Assembly: GCA_003221615.1 (NCBI GenBank)
Contig: QHSQ01000115.1
Location: 16,305 to 80,304, forward strand
DNA: 64,000 nucleotides
DNA from: Candidatus Rokuibacteriota bacterium
GTDB taxonomy: Bacteria; Methylomirabilota; Methylomirabilia; Rokubacteriales; CSP1-6
Direction of reading: 5' to 3'
The notes under the pieces were generated by a model. That model was not told where the DNA came from. It did no database searches and saw only the letters and a program-made list of their open reading frames with translations. Within the stretch, counting starts at the first letter, position 1, and every line of letters starts with the position of its first letter. Position numbers and translations under genes: made by a program. Below are positions 46,548 to 55,930 of this stretch, piece by piece.

Positions 46548-47399
46548 ATGAAGGCCCACGGGTGGGTCGGCCTCGCGATCATCGGCGCCGCCGAAGTGCT
46601 CCTCTTCGCGGGTGAGCCGACGGTGGCCGGCTGGTTCACGCCGATCGTCTGGACAGGCTACGTGCTGTTCATCGACGGCCTGGCGGCGCGCCTCACCGGC
46701 CGGTCCTATCTCACCACCGACCGGGTCGAAGGCGTGCTGGTCGCGCTTGCGTCCGTCGGCGGCTGGTGGCTCTACGAGCTCTACAACGCCCCGCGCTTCT
46801 GGCGGGGAGGCGAGGACGCGCTAGGGCTCTGGTGGCGCTATCACGGCCTCGAGCCGAATCCCTTCCTGCGTCGAGTGGGCTACGACTGGTCCTTCGCGAC
46901 GATCTTTCCCGCGCTGTTCCTGACCGCGGTCGTGCTGAAGACGACGGTCTTCCGGCGCGCCCGCGTTCGCGCCTGGCGCCCATCACCGGGCGTCCTTCGC
47001 TTCGCGGTCGCCGCGGGGGCGATCAGCGTCGTGCTGCCGCTCGTCGTGGTTTCAACCTGGCTTGTTCCTCTCGTCTGGGTCGGCTGGGTGCTCGTGCTCG
47101 AGCCGCTCAACTATCGCCGTGGTCTGCCGTCCTGGCTTGGCGATCTCGCCAAGGGCGACGCGTCCCGGCTTCTCGGGCTCGTGGCGAGCGGCGCAGTCTG
47201 CGGCGTGCTGTGGGAGCTCTGGAACTACTGGGCCGCGACGCGGTGGAGCTACTCCGTTCCGTATCTCGGCGGGGTGAAGATTTTCGAAATGCCGGTGCTC
47301 GGTTATCTCGGCTTTCTTCCGTTCGCCCTCGAGGCGTACGCGATGTACCACTGGCTCCGCGGCCTCCTCGACGGGCGCCCGCAGAGCCCGGTGCTATAA
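46548..47399 (+). CDS. Multi-spanning membrane protein of unknown function
   Basis: A 283-residue integral membrane protein with about seven hydrophobic segments. Aromatic-rich loops such as WWLYELYNAPRFW, WELWNYWAATRW and YAMYHWLRGL recur, which suggests an internal duplication of a W/N/Y-containing helix hairpin. No catalytic motif is recognised. No ribosome-binding site is visible. The -10 box of the following gene overlaps its stop codon. Confidence 0.7.
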   Translation: MKAHGWVGLAIIGAAEVLLFAGEPTVAGWFTPIVWTGYVLFIDGLAARLTGRSYLTTDRVEGVLVALASVGGWWLYELYNAPRFWRGGEDALGLWWRYHGLEPNPFLRRVGYDWSFATIFPALFLTAVVLKTTVFRRARVRAWRPSPGVLRFAVAAGAISVVLPLVVVSTWLVPLVWVGWVLVLEPLNYRRGLPSWLGDLAKGDASRLLGLVASGAVCGVLWELWNYWAATRWSYSVPYLGGVKIFEMPVLGYLGFLPFALEAYAMYHWLRGLLDGRPQSPVL

Positions 47400-47400
47400 T
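47395..47400 (+). promoter_or_regulatory. Extended -10 box (TGC-TATAAT) before the quinone oxidoreductase gene
   Basis: TATAAT preceded by TG-N overlaps the stop codon of the membrane protein. The message would start near 47407, giving a ~35-base leader that includes GGAGGG (47429-47434), 7 bases before the ATG at 47442. Confidence 0.5.
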
Positions 47401-47441
47401 CCCGCCCGCATCGAGCCGATAATCCCGTGGAGGGTCCCTTC

Positions 47442-48410
47442 ATGAAAGCGATTCGAGTCAACGCGCCTGGCGGTCCCGAGGTCCTGCGCTACGAGGATAC
47501 CCCGGAGCCCACACCGAAGGCCGGCGAGGCCACGGTGAAGGTGGACGCCGCCGGCATCAACTACATCGACGTCTATCAGCGCTCCGGCCACTACAAGCTG
47601 GCCTTGCCGATGACCCTCGGCCTGGAAGCCGGTGGCACCGTCACCGCGATCGGCCCGAACGTGACCGAAGTGAAGGTGGGCGACAAGGTCGCCTACTCCG
47701 GCGTCCCCGGCGCCTACGCGCAATACGCCGCGGTCCCGGCCTCGCGCCTGGTCGTCTTGCCGACCGGGCTCAGCACCCGCCAGGGAGCCGCTGCGATGCT
47801 GCAAGGCCTGACAGCTCACTACTTGGCCTGCTCGACGTATCCCCTGAAAAGCGGCGACACCTGCCTCGTCCACGCCGCGGCCGGCGGCGTCGGATTGCTG
47901 CTGTGCCAGATCGCGAGGATGCGCGGCGCGCGCGTCATCGGCACGGTTTCGACCGAGGAAAAAGCGAAGCTTGCACGCGAGGCTGGGGCGTCGGACGTCA
48001 TTCTCTACACGAAGCAGGATTTCGAGGCTGAGGTGAAGCGGCTCACCGACGGCAAGGGGCTCCAGGTCGTCTACGACTCGGTCGGCCAGACGACGTTCGA
48101 CAAGGGATTCAATTGTCTGGCGCCGCGCGGCATGATGGCGCTCTACGGGCAGTCGAGCGGGCCGGTGGCGGCGTTCGATCTCCAGACACTGGGCGCCAAG
48201 GGCTCACTCTTCGTGACGCGGCCGAGCCTCAACCATCACATCATCACGCGCGCCGAGCTCCTGCAGCGCTCCGATGAGCTCCTTGGCTGGATCCGCGACG
48301 GCAAGCTCAAGCTCCGCACCGAGTACGAGTTCCCGCTGAAAGATGCGGCGGACGCGCACCGGGCGCTCGAGGGACGGAAGACGACCGGCAAAGTCCTGCT
48401 CATTCCGTGA
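47442..48410 (+). CDS. NADPH:quinone reductase (zeta-crystallin type MDR)
   Basis: A 322-residue zinc-free medium-chain dehydrogenase. The N-terminal GroES-like domain includes VDAAGINYIDVYQRSGHY. The nucleotide-binding motif is HAAAGGVGLLLCQIARMRGARV. The quinone-reductase tail includes KDAADAHRALEGRKTTGKVLLIP. No zinc ligands are present. It reduces quinones by one electron or acts on enones. GGAGGG at 47429-47434 sets the ATG at 47442; an in-frame GTG at 47427 lies upstream of this site and is rejected. Confidence 0.92.
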   Translation: MKAIRVNAPGGPEVLRYEDTPEPTPKAGEATVKVDAAGINYIDVYQRSGHYKLALPMTLGLEAGGTVTAIGPNVTEVKVGDKVAYSGVPGAYAQYAAVPASRLVVLPTGLSTRQGAAAMLQGLTAHYLACSTYPLKSGDTCLVHAAAGGVGLLLCQIARMRGARVIGTVSTEEKAKLAREAGASDVILYTKQDFEAEVKRLTDGKGLQVVYDSVGQTTFDKGFNCLAPRGMMALYGQSSGPVAAFDLQTLGAKGSLFVTRPSLNHHIITRAELLQRSDELLGWIRDGKLKLRTEYEFPLKDAADAHRALEGRKTTGKVLLIP

Positions 48411-48456
48411 ACATCCCGCAGCACGAGGCCGCGCTAGAATAGTCGAGGAGGCAACT

Positions 48457-49404
48457 ATGCGATCAAGAGCGTTTCTGCTCATGTTCGGATTATCACTGGT
48501 CTCGCTCCTGCTGCTCGATACGGCATCCGTCTGGGCGCGCGCGACGAGCGGCGGCAGCCGAGGCTCGCGCTCGTCCTCGTCACCGATGTCCCCGTCAACG
48601 ACTCCGTCGAGCCCCTCGCGGGTCACGACACCTCCCCCCGCCACGTCCCAGCCGCAGCAGCCCGTGCAGCGGCCCGGTATGTTCGGCGGCTTCATGGGAG
48701 GTCTCGCCGGCTTCGCTCTGGGCGGACTCCTGGGCTCCATGCTGTTCGGCGGAATGGGCGGTGGGTTCGGCGGCGGCATCGGGCTGCTCGAGCTCGTCCT
48801 GATCGGCGGCGCGATCTTCCTGGTGTTCCGGATGCTCCGCGGCCGCGGGGAGAGTCGTCCGGAGCCCGCGTATGCCGGTGCGAGCTCGTACGGATCAGCC
48901 GGTCAAGGCTGGTCGACCGGCGGTGGGGGCGCGGTCATGGAGACCCCGTCGAGCCCGTCGGATCTCGATCGCGGGATCGGCCACATCCGCGGAATGGACG
49001 CGAGCTTCGATCCGGACGCTTTCGCCGAATGGGCGAAGGCGGCGTTCATCGACGTCCAGGCCGGCATCGTCAAGCGTGACCTCACCGGCGTGCAGGACCG
49101 GCTCACGCCCCAGGAGTTCGGCCGGCTCCAGGCCCAGTGTGACCAGCTTCGCGGGGCGAGGCGAACGAACCGGATCGAGCGCGCTCAGTTCGGGCGAGCC
49201 GAGGTGAGCGAGGCCTGGCAGGAGAGCGGTCAGGACTGGGTGACCGTGTATTTCGCCGTGTCGCTCGTCGACTACACGGTAGATGACGCGACCGGTGCGG
49301 TGGTGGAGGGGGCGACTACGCCCGTGGATGTCCAGGAATACTGGACCTTCACGCGCCCGGTCGGCCCGAACCCCTGGCGGCTGTCAGCAATCCAGACCGC
49401 GTAG
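48457..49404 (+). CDS. Tim44-like domain protein with signal peptide and membrane segments
   Basis: A 315-residue protein. It has an N-terminal signal peptide or membrane helix (FLLMFGLSLVSLLLLDTASVWA), a Ser/Pro/Thr-rich linker (~30-70), a Gly/Met/Phe-rich hydrophobic segment (GGLAGFALGGLLGSMLFGG) and a further membrane helix (ELVLIGGAIFLVFRML). The C-terminal ~150 residues (FDPDAFAEWAKAAFIDVQAG, EYWTFTRPVG) form the Tim44/mL45 fold. The bacterial role is not settled; membrane association is likely. GAGGAGG lies before the ATG. Confidence 0.85.
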   Translation: MRSRAFLLMFGLSLVSLLLLDTASVWARATSGGSRGSRSSSSPMSPSTTPSSPSRVTTPPPATSQPQQPVQRPGMFGGFMGGLAGFALGGLLGSMLFGGMGGGFGGGIGLLELVLIGGAIFLVFRMLRGRGESRPEPAYAGASSYGSAGQGWSTGGGGAVMETPSSPSDLDRGIGHIRGMDASFDPDAFAEWAKAAFIDVQAGIVKRDLTGVQDRLTPQEFGRLQAQCDQLRGARRTNRIERAQFGRAEVSEAWQESGQDWVTVYFAVSLVDYTVDDATGAVVEGATTPVDVQEYWTFTRPVGPNPWRLSAIQTA

Positions 49405-49423
49405 CCACGGCTAGGGGCGCGCG

Positions 49424-51055
49424 GTGAAGCGCGCCTTGAAGTGGCTCGGCATCCTCGTCGCGGTGATCGTCGTGCTGACGATCATCGCGGCGATCGCATT
49501 GCCGCGTCTCATCGACACCCCGCGTGTCCAGGCGATGATCGCCGGGAGCGCGGCGCAGGCTGTCGGGCGACCCGTCAAGTTCGAGTCGCTCTCGGTCGCG
49601 TTGTTCCCGCTGCCGTCGATCGAGCTGCACAAGCTCGAGGTCGCCGAAGACCCGCAGTTCGGCACCACGCCGTTCCTCACGCTCGAAACCGGACGGATCT
49701 ACCTCAAGCTCCGTCCGCTCTTGACTGGCCGCGTGGAGTTCGGCGACATCACGCTCGAGCGGCCGCGGATCGCCCTCATCCAGAACGCCGAGGGACGCCT
49801 GAACGTGGCGAGCCTCGCGCCCCCGTCCGAATCGAAGACGGCATCGCGGCCCGGTCGTTCGAGCGGCGGCGCGACCGGCGGCGCCGCGGCGGCGATCGTC
49901 TCGCGGGTGAAGGTCGACAAGGGCCTCATCACCTACGTGGCGCACGGGAAGGGACCCGCCCAGACGCCCTATCGCGTCGAGGACCTGGACGTCACGGTGA
50001 CCGGCCAGGGGACCCAGCTCGGCTTCAAAGGGGCTTTCGTCGTGAGACCGGGCGATCTCACGGTCAAGCTGGCGGACGGGATCGTCGCGCTGAACGGTGC
50101 CAAGACGTTGCTCGAGGCGCCCGTGCGAGCCAAGGTGGGCATCGAGGGCAAGGACGTCGAGACGCTCGTTGCGGCCGCGGCGGGTCCGAAACCTGCGATC
50201 GCGGGCCCGATCAAGGGTGACTTCGCCCTCGGCGGCACCCTGGGAGTGCCGCGGATCTCGGGCAACGTCGAGTTCGCGACCCTCCGGGTGACCCAGTCGA
50301 ACCAGGCCTGTCCAGAGCCCAAACAGCGCACCCTCGCGCTCGGCCTCCTGAAAGTAGGCGGCGTTTCCTACGAGGGGGGACGCGCTCAGAGTCGGCCGGT
50401 GACGACCTCGATCGGCTCGGGCACGATCAGCACGAATTTGACCGCGACACTCGATCACGGGGCCAGGGTCCAGCTGAGCGATCTTGCGATCAAGTCGGTG
50501 CCGGTCGAGAAGGTGCTGGTGGATTTCCTTTGCGAGGGCTACGCGGTGACGGGCCCGCTCGACCTCACAGGCTCGCTGTCGACGTACACCTCGGACCTCT
50601 TGAACACGCTCGGGGGCTCCGGACAACTCCGGATCGGCCCGGGCAAAGTCGTCGGCCCGCAGGCGCTCGCCCTCATCGGCGTCGTCACGCGGGTGGCCGG
50701 AGTCGCGTCGTCGGTGCTCACGGCGGACGTGCCGAGCTCGCTCACGTCGTCGCCGGTCGACTTCGACTCGATCACCGGCACCTACCAGATCACGAACGGA
50801 GTGCTGAGCACGAAGGACCTGCTCTACACGACCAAGGCGGTCAAGGTCGGTGTCGCGGGCGACTACGGCCTCGTGACCGGGCGGATGAACCTCGACATGC
50901 GCGTCGATCACGGCCGGGGCGAGGTGCGGGCCAAGGTCACCGGAAATGCGGCGTCGCCCTCGATCCGCATCGACCCGTCGTCGGTCGCCGGGCAGATCGA
51001 TCGGGAAAAGGTGGAGGGCGGGCTCCAGGATCTCCTGAAGCGCTTCCGTCGCTGA
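49424..51055 (+). CDS. AsmA-family envelope protein
   Basis: A 543-residue protein anchored by one N-terminal helix (WLGILVAVIVVLTIIAAIALP), with a large periplasmic part. The N-terminal AsmA block includes ALFPLPSIELHKLEV and LTLETGRIYLKLRPLLTGRVEFGDITLE. The C-terminal block (DLTGSLSTYTSDLLNTLGGSG, DFDSITGTYQITNGVLSTKDLLY) is the conserved AsmA_2 region. These proteins are bridge-like lipid carriers or outer-membrane assembly factors. The GTG start is 20 bases after the Tim44-like gene. Confidence 0.88.
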   Translation: MKRALKWLGILVAVIVVLTIIAAIALPRLIDTPRVQAMIAGSAAQAVGRPVKFESLSVALFPLPSIELHKLEVAEDPQFGTTPFLTLETGRIYLKLRPLLTGRVEFGDITLERPRIALIQNAEGRLNVASLAPPSESKTASRPGRSSGGATGGAAAAIVSRVKVDKGLITYVAHGKGPAQTPYRVEDLDVTVTGQGTQLGFKGAFVVRPGDLTVKLADGIVALNGAKTLLEAPVRAKVGIEGKDVETLVAAAAGPKPAIAGPIKGDFALGGTLGVPRISGNVEFATLRVTQSNQACPEPKQRTLALGLLKVGGVSYEGGRAQSRPVTTSIGSGTISTNLTATLDHGARVQLSDLAIKSVPVEKVLVDFLCEGYAVTGPLDLTGSLSTYTSDLLNTLGGSGQLRIGPGKVVGPQALALIGVVTRVAGVASSVLTADVPSSLTSSPVDFDSITGTYQITNGVLSTKDLLYTTKAVKVGVAGDYGLVTGRMNLDMRVDHGRGEVRAKVTGNAASPSIRIDPSSVAGQIDREKVEGGLQDLLKRFRR

Positions 51056-51085
51056 GGCGGTCGAAGCGCGTGGACGCGCTGGCCT

Positions 51086-51916
51086 TCAGCGAGTCGCGGT
51101 GAAGCGGCCGCCGCCGAGCTTCCCGGCTTCGATGAGGCGCACGAAATAGGCGTGGAGCTGGTCGCACTCCTCGTAGCTCCGCTGACCCAGCCGAGCCTCG
51201 CGTTGCGGACGAAGCGCCCGATGCAGCTCGAGCCTCTTTCTCACGATCGACCGCCACTCGCCGGACAGATCCTCCGCCTCGACCGCCGTGAAGCTCGCGC
51301 GCCCTAGCAGCGCGCGATAGCCGTCGAGCGTCTGGAGGGTCGTGGCCGCCATCCACTCCCAGAGGCGCTCGCGCTCACGATCGCCCAGGCTCGGAAATGC
51401 GATCCAGTCGGTGAAGGCGAGCCGGCCGCCCGGGACGAGCACACGGTGGCATTCAGCGAGCACGGCCGGCTTGTCGGCGATGTGCAGGAGGGCCTCCTGG
51501 CTCAGGCAGGCGTCGAAGGCGCCGTTGGCGAAGGGAAGCGTCGCCGCGTCGGCCCGGACGACGGCCACTCTCGTTTGCTTCACCAGGCGGTTGAGGCGGG
51601 CGGCCCCGGCCGCGCGGCCGGGATGGAGCTCGAGCGCGACGACCGCCGAGCCGCGTCGGCTCGCCAGGAACCGGGCGGGACCGCCGAGCCCGGCGCAGAG
51701 ATCGAGGACTCGGCTCGAGGCGCCGACGCCGGCCCGACCCGCCAGGGCGTCCACGGCGGCCAGCCCACCGTAATGGTCCTGGTCGAATTCGAAGAGGGCC
51801 TCGGCGGTCAGCGGACCGCCGAACCCTTGAGCGGCAAGGGCTTCGAGCACGCGGGCCTCGCTGATCGGATGCTCGTCGTAGTACTCCCGAACGCGTCCCG
51901 GCGTGCCTTGAAGCAT
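51086..51916 (-). CDS. SAM-dependent methyltransferase (methyltransf_11)
   Basis: A 276-residue methyltransferase. It opens with VREYYDEHPIS, then LFEFDQDHYGGL. Motif I is VLDLCAGLGGPARFLA, followed by VVALELHPG, VRADAATLPFANGAFDACLS and HRVLVPGGRLAFTDW. The N-terminal EYYD and the DQDHYGG segment are like those of small-molecule N-methyltransferases acting on sarcosine/dimethylglycine or phosphoethanolamine. With a demethylating flavoprotein in the same window, methylamine-type substrates are plausible but unproven. It is convergent with the AsmA gene and divergent from citrate synthase. Confidence 0.85.
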   Translation of the reverse strand: MLQGTPGRVREYYDEHPISEARVLEALAAQGFGGPLTAEALFEFDQDHYGGLAAVDALAGRAGVGASSRVLDLCAGLGGPARFLASRRGSAVVALELHPGRAAGAARLNRLVKQTRVAVVRADAATLPFANGAFDACLSQEALLHIADKPAVLAECHRVLVPGGRLAFTDWIAFPSLGDRERERLWEWMAATTLQTLDGYRALLGRASFTAVEAEDLSGEWRSIVRKRLELHRALRPQREARLGQRSYEECDQLHAYFVRLIEAGKLGGGRFTATR

Positions 51917-51974
51917 TGCCGGGGGTATGGTAAAAGCAAACCGGTTTCATCACACCTTTCGGCGAGGGAAGACC

Positions 51975-53105
51975 ATGGGTACCGGAAGCCGCGGCGGCCT
52001 CGAAGACATCGTCGTATCGACGTCGGACATCTGTTTCATCGACGGGCGTGAGGGCCGCCTCGTCTATCGCGGCTATGATGTGAACGACCTCGTCGAGCAC
52101 TCGTCATTCGAGGAAGTCATCTTCCTGCTCTGGCACGGCGGGCTCCCGAGCAAGAAGGAGCTGGACGCGCACATTAAGGCGCTCAACGCCACCGCGAACC
52201 GGAAGCTGCCGCCAGGGATCGTCTCGCTCCTCAAGGCGTTGCCGAAGAAGACCACGCCGATGGAGGTCCTGCGTACGGGCATCTCGGCGCTGTCTGCGTA
52301 CGACCCGGACGCCGCCGACAATTCCAAGGACGCCACGGCCCGTAAGGCGCTTCGGCTGACCGCCCAGATGCCGACCCTCGTCGCCGCGTGGGAGCGGATC
52401 CGCCGCGGCAAGGCGCCGGTGGCGCCGAACCCCAAGCTCAACCTCGCCGCGAACTTCCTCTGCATGCTGACCGGCAAGAAGGCGAGCCCGCTCGCGGTGA
52501 AGACGTTCGACGTCGCGCTGATCCTGCACGCCGACCACGAGTTCAACGCCTCGACCTTCGCGGCCCGCGTGACCGCCGCAACCATGTCGGATCTGCACTC
52601 GGCGATCGTCTCGGCGATCGGCGCGCTCAAGGGGCCGCTCCACGGCGGCGCCAACGAGCAGGTGATGCTGATGGTCCAGAAGATCAAGACGCCGGCGAAT
52701 GCCGACGCCTGGATCCGGAAGACCCTGGCCGACCACGGGCGCGTCATGGGCTTCGGTCACCGGGTCTATCGCGTCGAGGATCCGCGGGCCAAGCACCTGC
52801 ACCGGCTGGCCCAGGAGCTCGGCAAGCAGGCCGGCGACACCAGCGCCGTGCAGATCCTCGACACGGTGGTCCGCGTGGTGGGCGAGCAGAAGAAGATCTT
52901 CCCGAACGTCGACCTCTACTCCGGCGCCGCGTACTCGTCGATGGGGATCGCGACCGACCAGTTCACCCCGATCTTCGCGATGAGCCGGATTGTCGGCTGG
53001 GCGGCTCACGTCATGGAGCAGCACGCCAACAACCGGCTGATCCGGCCGCGCGCCGAGTACACCGGCCCGACGCACGCCACGTACATCCCGATCGACAAGC
53101 GCTAA
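51975..53105 (+). CDS. gltA: Citrate synthase
   Basis: A 376-residue short (type II-like) citrate/2-methylcitrate synthase, which joins oxaloacetate and acetyl-CoA. The catalytic His is in GPLHGGANEQV, the second in GFGHRVYRVEDPRAKHL, and the oxaloacetate pocket in LHADHEFNASTF. The Asp of the active site lies in NVDLYSG. The N-terminal ICFIDGREGRLVYRGYD is conserved. ATG 51975 is chosen because GAGGGA lies 7 bases before it; an ATG 48 bases earlier adds unrelated residues. Confidence 0.95.
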   Translation: MGTGSRGGLEDIVVSTSDICFIDGREGRLVYRGYDVNDLVEHSSFEEVIFLLWHGGLPSKKELDAHIKALNATANRKLPPGIVSLLKALPKKTTPMEVLRTGISALSAYDPDAADNSKDATARKALRLTAQMPTLVAAWERIRRGKAPVAPNPKLNLAANFLCMLTGKKASPLAVKTFDVALILHADHEFNASTFAARVTAATMSDLHSAIVSAIGALKGPLHGGANEQVMLMVQKIKTPANADAWIRKTLADHGRVMGFGHRVYRVEDPRAKHLHRLAQELGKQAGDTSAVQILDTVVRVVGEQKKIFPNVDLYSGAAYSSMGIATDQFTPIFAMSRIVGWAAHVMEQHANNRLIRPRAEYTGPTHATYIPIDKR

Positions 53106-53112
53106 CGAGGCT

Positions 53113-53916
53113 GTGCGCGCAGCCCCGCGCGTCAGCCTCGTGATGGCTGTCTTCAACGGGCTCGCGCACACGCGGGCCTGCCTCGACAGTCTGAGAACCA
53201 CGACCGAGCCCTTTCGTCTGGTCGTCACGGACAACGGCTCGAGCGACGGCACGCGAGAGTTCCTGGAGCGCTTTCCGTACCCGTATCCGCTGACCTCCGC
53301 ACGCAGCGAGACCAACGGCAACGTGATCGCGGCCCTCAATCGCGCCTGGCGGCTGACCGACACCGAGTTCGTCTGCCTGCTCCACAACGACACCGAGATG
53401 GTCGAGCCGGCGTGGCTCTCACGACTGCTCGCCGCGCTGGAGGAGCCGGACGCCGGTCTCGCCGGTCTGTATGGCGCCAAGCGGCTACGCGCCAGCGGTC
53501 GGCTCGTGGGGCGCACGGTCGTCCACAGCCTGTTGCCGGAGCCGACCGTCAGGGCGCCCTGGGAGGACGTGGCCTTCGTCGATGCGGTCTGCCTGTGCAT
53601 CTCGCGCAAGCTCCTGGACTCGATCGGCGGCCTGGACGAGGGCTACGGCTTCTACCACGGCATCGACCGTGATCTGTCGCTGGCGGTCGTGGACCGCGGC
53701 CTGAGGTGCCTGATCGTCCACGCCCCGTTCTGGCACCACGGCGGCAAGACGCGCACACGCGGCTTCGACGCGGATCCGAGCCTCGAACGGGCCGACCGGG
53801 CGCGGCGCGACTCGGCGCTCATCCGCTTCGCCGGAAAATATCGCCATCGTCTTCCCTGCGACGTCCGCCCGCCGCGCGAGCGCGTCCGCGATTGGTTCAA
53901 GGCGCGGATGCCGTGA
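53113..53916 (+). CDS. Family 2 glycosyltransferase
   Basis: A 267-residue GT-A glycosyltransferase. The nucleotide-sugar part has VSLVMAVFNG and VVTDNGSSDGTREFLERF, and the metal motif is in CLLHNDTEM. The acceptor side includes DAVCLCISRKLLDSIGGLDEGYGFYHGIDRDLSLAV. The protein has no membrane helix. The donor and acceptor are unknown. It starts 7 bases after citrate synthase and overlaps the next GTG by 4 bases, opening a chain of four coupled genes. Confidence 0.88.
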   Translation: MRAAPRVSLVMAVFNGLAHTRACLDSLRTTTEPFRLVVTDNGSSDGTREFLERFPYPYPLTSARSETNGNVIAALNRAWRLTDTEFVCLLHNDTEMVEPAWLSRLLAALEEPDAGLAGLYGAKRLRASGRLVGRTVVHSLLPEPTVRAPWEDVAFVDAVCLCISRKLLDSIGGLDEGYGFYHGIDRDLSLAVVDRGLRCLIVHAPFWHHGGKTRTRGFDADPSLERADRARRDSALIRFAGKYRHRLPCDVRPPRERVRDWFKARMP

Positions 53917-55076
53917 GCGCCCTCCGGATCGGTATCGTCGGCGCCCGGTTCGCCGCGGAGCTGCACGCGACGAACTACCGGCCGCTCCGGGGAACACGGG
54001 CCGAGCTGGCCGCGGTGTGTTCCCGTACGCGCGAGCAGGCGGCAGCCTTCGCCAGGCGCCACGCGATCCCGCGCGTGTTCACCGACTACCGGGCGCTGGT
54101 CGAGTCGCCCGACGTGGATGTCGTCGACATCTGCGCGACGACGGACAGTCACCACGAGATCGCGATCGCCGCGGCGCGAGCCGGCAAGCATGTGATCGTC
54201 GAGAAGCCGCTGACCGGCGCCTTCTGCGAGGCCAGCGAGCCGAGGGAGTCGATGCTCGCCGCCGCGCTGGCGAACGCCGACGCCGTGCTGGAGGCGGTTG
54301 CCAAGGCCGGCGTGATTCTCTGCTACGCGGAGGACTTCGTCTACGCCCCGCCCGTGGCGAAGCTTCGGCGCCTGCTCGAGGCGAGCGGCGGGGCGATTCT
54401 CGAGCTGCGGGCCGAAGAGAGCCATTCGGGCTCCCACGCCGCGTACGCGCGCCGCTGGCGGAGCGCCGGGGGCGGCTCCCTCTTGAGGATGGGCTCGCAC
54501 CCGATCGGCGCCGTCCTGCAGCTCAAGCACTGGGAGGGCATGCGGCGTCGCGGTCGGCCCATCAGGACGCGCGCGGTCTTCGCCGAGGTCGCCAGCCTCG
54601 CCCGGCTCCCGGCGGTCGCTGGCCTCGCGCGACACATGTCGACCCTCGCCGAGGACGTCGAGGACTGGTCGGTCGCGGTCCTCACCTTCGAGGACGGGAC
54701 GATGGCGACGATTCACTCGAACGACATCACGCTGGGCGGCGTCCGCAACGTGGTGACCGCGTACCTGACGAACGCGGTGATCCAGGCGAACATCAATCCG
54801 AACAACACGCTGACCGTGTACGCACCCGACGCCGCCGTGTGGGGCGACGAGTATCTCACCGAGAAGGTCGAGACCAAGGCCGGCTGGCAGTTCCCGAGCC
54901 CGGAAGAGGACTGGATGCGCGGATATCCTCAAGAGCTGGAAGACTTCGTCGGTGCCATCAGCGAGCGGCGCGAGCCGCTCTCGGGCGGGCTCCTGGCCCG
55001 CGAGGTGGTCGAGGTGATCTACGCGGGGTACGTGTCGGCGGCCGCCGGTCGCCGCGTCGAGCTGTCGCGGCCGTGA
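53913..55076 (+). CDS. Gfo/Idh/MocA family oxidoreductase
   Basis: A 387-residue NAD(P)-dependent oxidoreductase. The Rossmann motif is IGIVGARFAAELHA, the EKP motif is VIVEKPLTGAFCEAS, and the substrate domain has EDFVYAPPVAKLRRLL and MGSHPIGAVLQLK with the conserved His. It would act on a sugar, inositol or related polyol. GTGA overlaps link it to the glycosyltransferase before it and the DapF-like gene after it, suggesting sugar modification in one pathway. Confidence 0.9.
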   Translation: MSALRIGIVGARFAAELHATNYRPLRGTRAELAAVCSRTREQAAAFARRHAIPRVFTDYRALVESPDVDVVDICATTDSHHEIAIAAARAGKHVIVEKPLTGAFCEASEPRESMLAAALANADAVLEAVAKAGVILCYAEDFVYAPPVAKLRRLLEASGGAILELRAEESHSGSHAAYARRWRSAGGGSLLRMGSHPIGAVLQLKHWEGMRRRGRPIRTRAVFAEVASLARLPAVAGLARHMSTLAEDVEDWSVAVLTFEDGTMATIHSNDITLGGVRNVVTAYLTNAVIQANINPNNTLTVYAPDAAVWGDEYLTEKVETKAGWQFPSPEEDWMRGYPQELEDFVGAISERREPLSGGLLAREVVEVIYAGYVSAAAGRRVELSRP

Positions 55077-55930
55077 TTCCCTTCGCCAAGGGCCACGGGC
55101 TCGGCAACGACTACATCGTGATCGAGGAGAAAGACCTGCGCGCTCCGCTCTCCGAGAAGGCGATCGGGCGGATCTGCGATCGGAACTGGGGCGTGGGGTC
55201 GGACGGCATCCTGCTGCTCGTCCCCTCGCAGCGCGCCGATTTCGGCCTGCGCATCTTCAACCCCGACGGCAGTGAGGCCGAGAAGTCGGGCAACGGGCTC
55301 CGGATCTTCGCGAAGTATCTCTGGGACCACGGCCGCACGAAGAAGACGACCTTCACGGTCGATACCAAGGGCGGCGTCGTCGAGTGTCAGTGCCGCGTCG
55401 AGGGCGGGCGGATGGGCTTCGTTACGGTCGAGATGGGCCGCGCCACCTTCCGGGCGCCGGAGATCCCCATGAACGGCCCGGACCGCGAGGTCGTCAGCGT
55501 GCCGCTCCAGCTCGGCGACGGGACCAGCTTGTCGGTGACGGCCGTCTCGGTCGGCAACCCCCATTGCGTCACCTTCGTCGAGCGGCTCGACGAAGGTGAG
55601 TGCCGGCGGCTCGGCCCCCTCATCGAGCGCCATCCGGCATTCCCCAATCGGACGAACGTGCAGTTCGCTCGCGTCTTCGCGCGGGACGCCCTGGACATTC
55701 TCATCTGGGAACGCGGCGCCGGATACACGCTCGCCTCCGGCTCGTCGTCGTGCGGTGCGGCCTCGGCGGCCGTGAGGAACGGCCTCTGCGCTCATGGCCG
55801 GGTCAAGGTCGGCATGCCGGGCGGCCAGCTGACGATCGAGGTGCGGCCGGACTGGTCGCTCCGCCTGGAGGGCCCGGTGGAGGAGGTCTATTCCGGGACG
55901 CTCACGGCGGAGTTCGCCGGCTCGCTATGA
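55073..55930 (+). CDS. dapF: Diaminopimelate epimerase-family protein without the catalytic cysteines
   Basis: A 285-residue DapF-fold protein with both halves of the pseudo-symmetric barrel. It has FAKGHGLGNDYIVIEE, GVGSDGILLL, NPDGSEAEKSGNGLR, VGNPHCVTFV and ERGAGYTLASGSSSCGAA. In true DapF two cysteines (Cys73 and Cys217 in H. influenzae), within CGNG and ACGTG, do the acid-base chemistry. Here both are Ser: Ser72 in KSGNG and Ser222 in ASGSS. The Cys227 that remains corresponds to a non-catalytic position. Racemisation by the two-thiol mechanism is therefore doubtful; a hydratase/isomerase role or Ser-based variant is possible. It is coupled to its neighbours by GTGA and ATGA overlaps. 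Confidence 0.85.
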   Translation: MIPFAKGHGLGNDYIVIEEKDLRAPLSEKAIGRICDRNWGVGSDGILLLVPSQRADFGLRIFNPDGSEAEKSGNGLRIFAKYLWDHGRTKKTTFTVDTKGGVVECQCRVEGGRMGFVTVEMGRATFRAPEIPMNGPDREVVSVPLQLGDGTSLSVTAVSVGNPHCVTFVERLDEGECRRLGPLIERHPAFPNRTNVQFARVFARDALDILIWERGAGYTLASGSSSCGAASAAVRNGLCAHGRVKVGMPGGQLTIEVRPDWSLRLEGPVEEVYSGTLTAEFAGSL

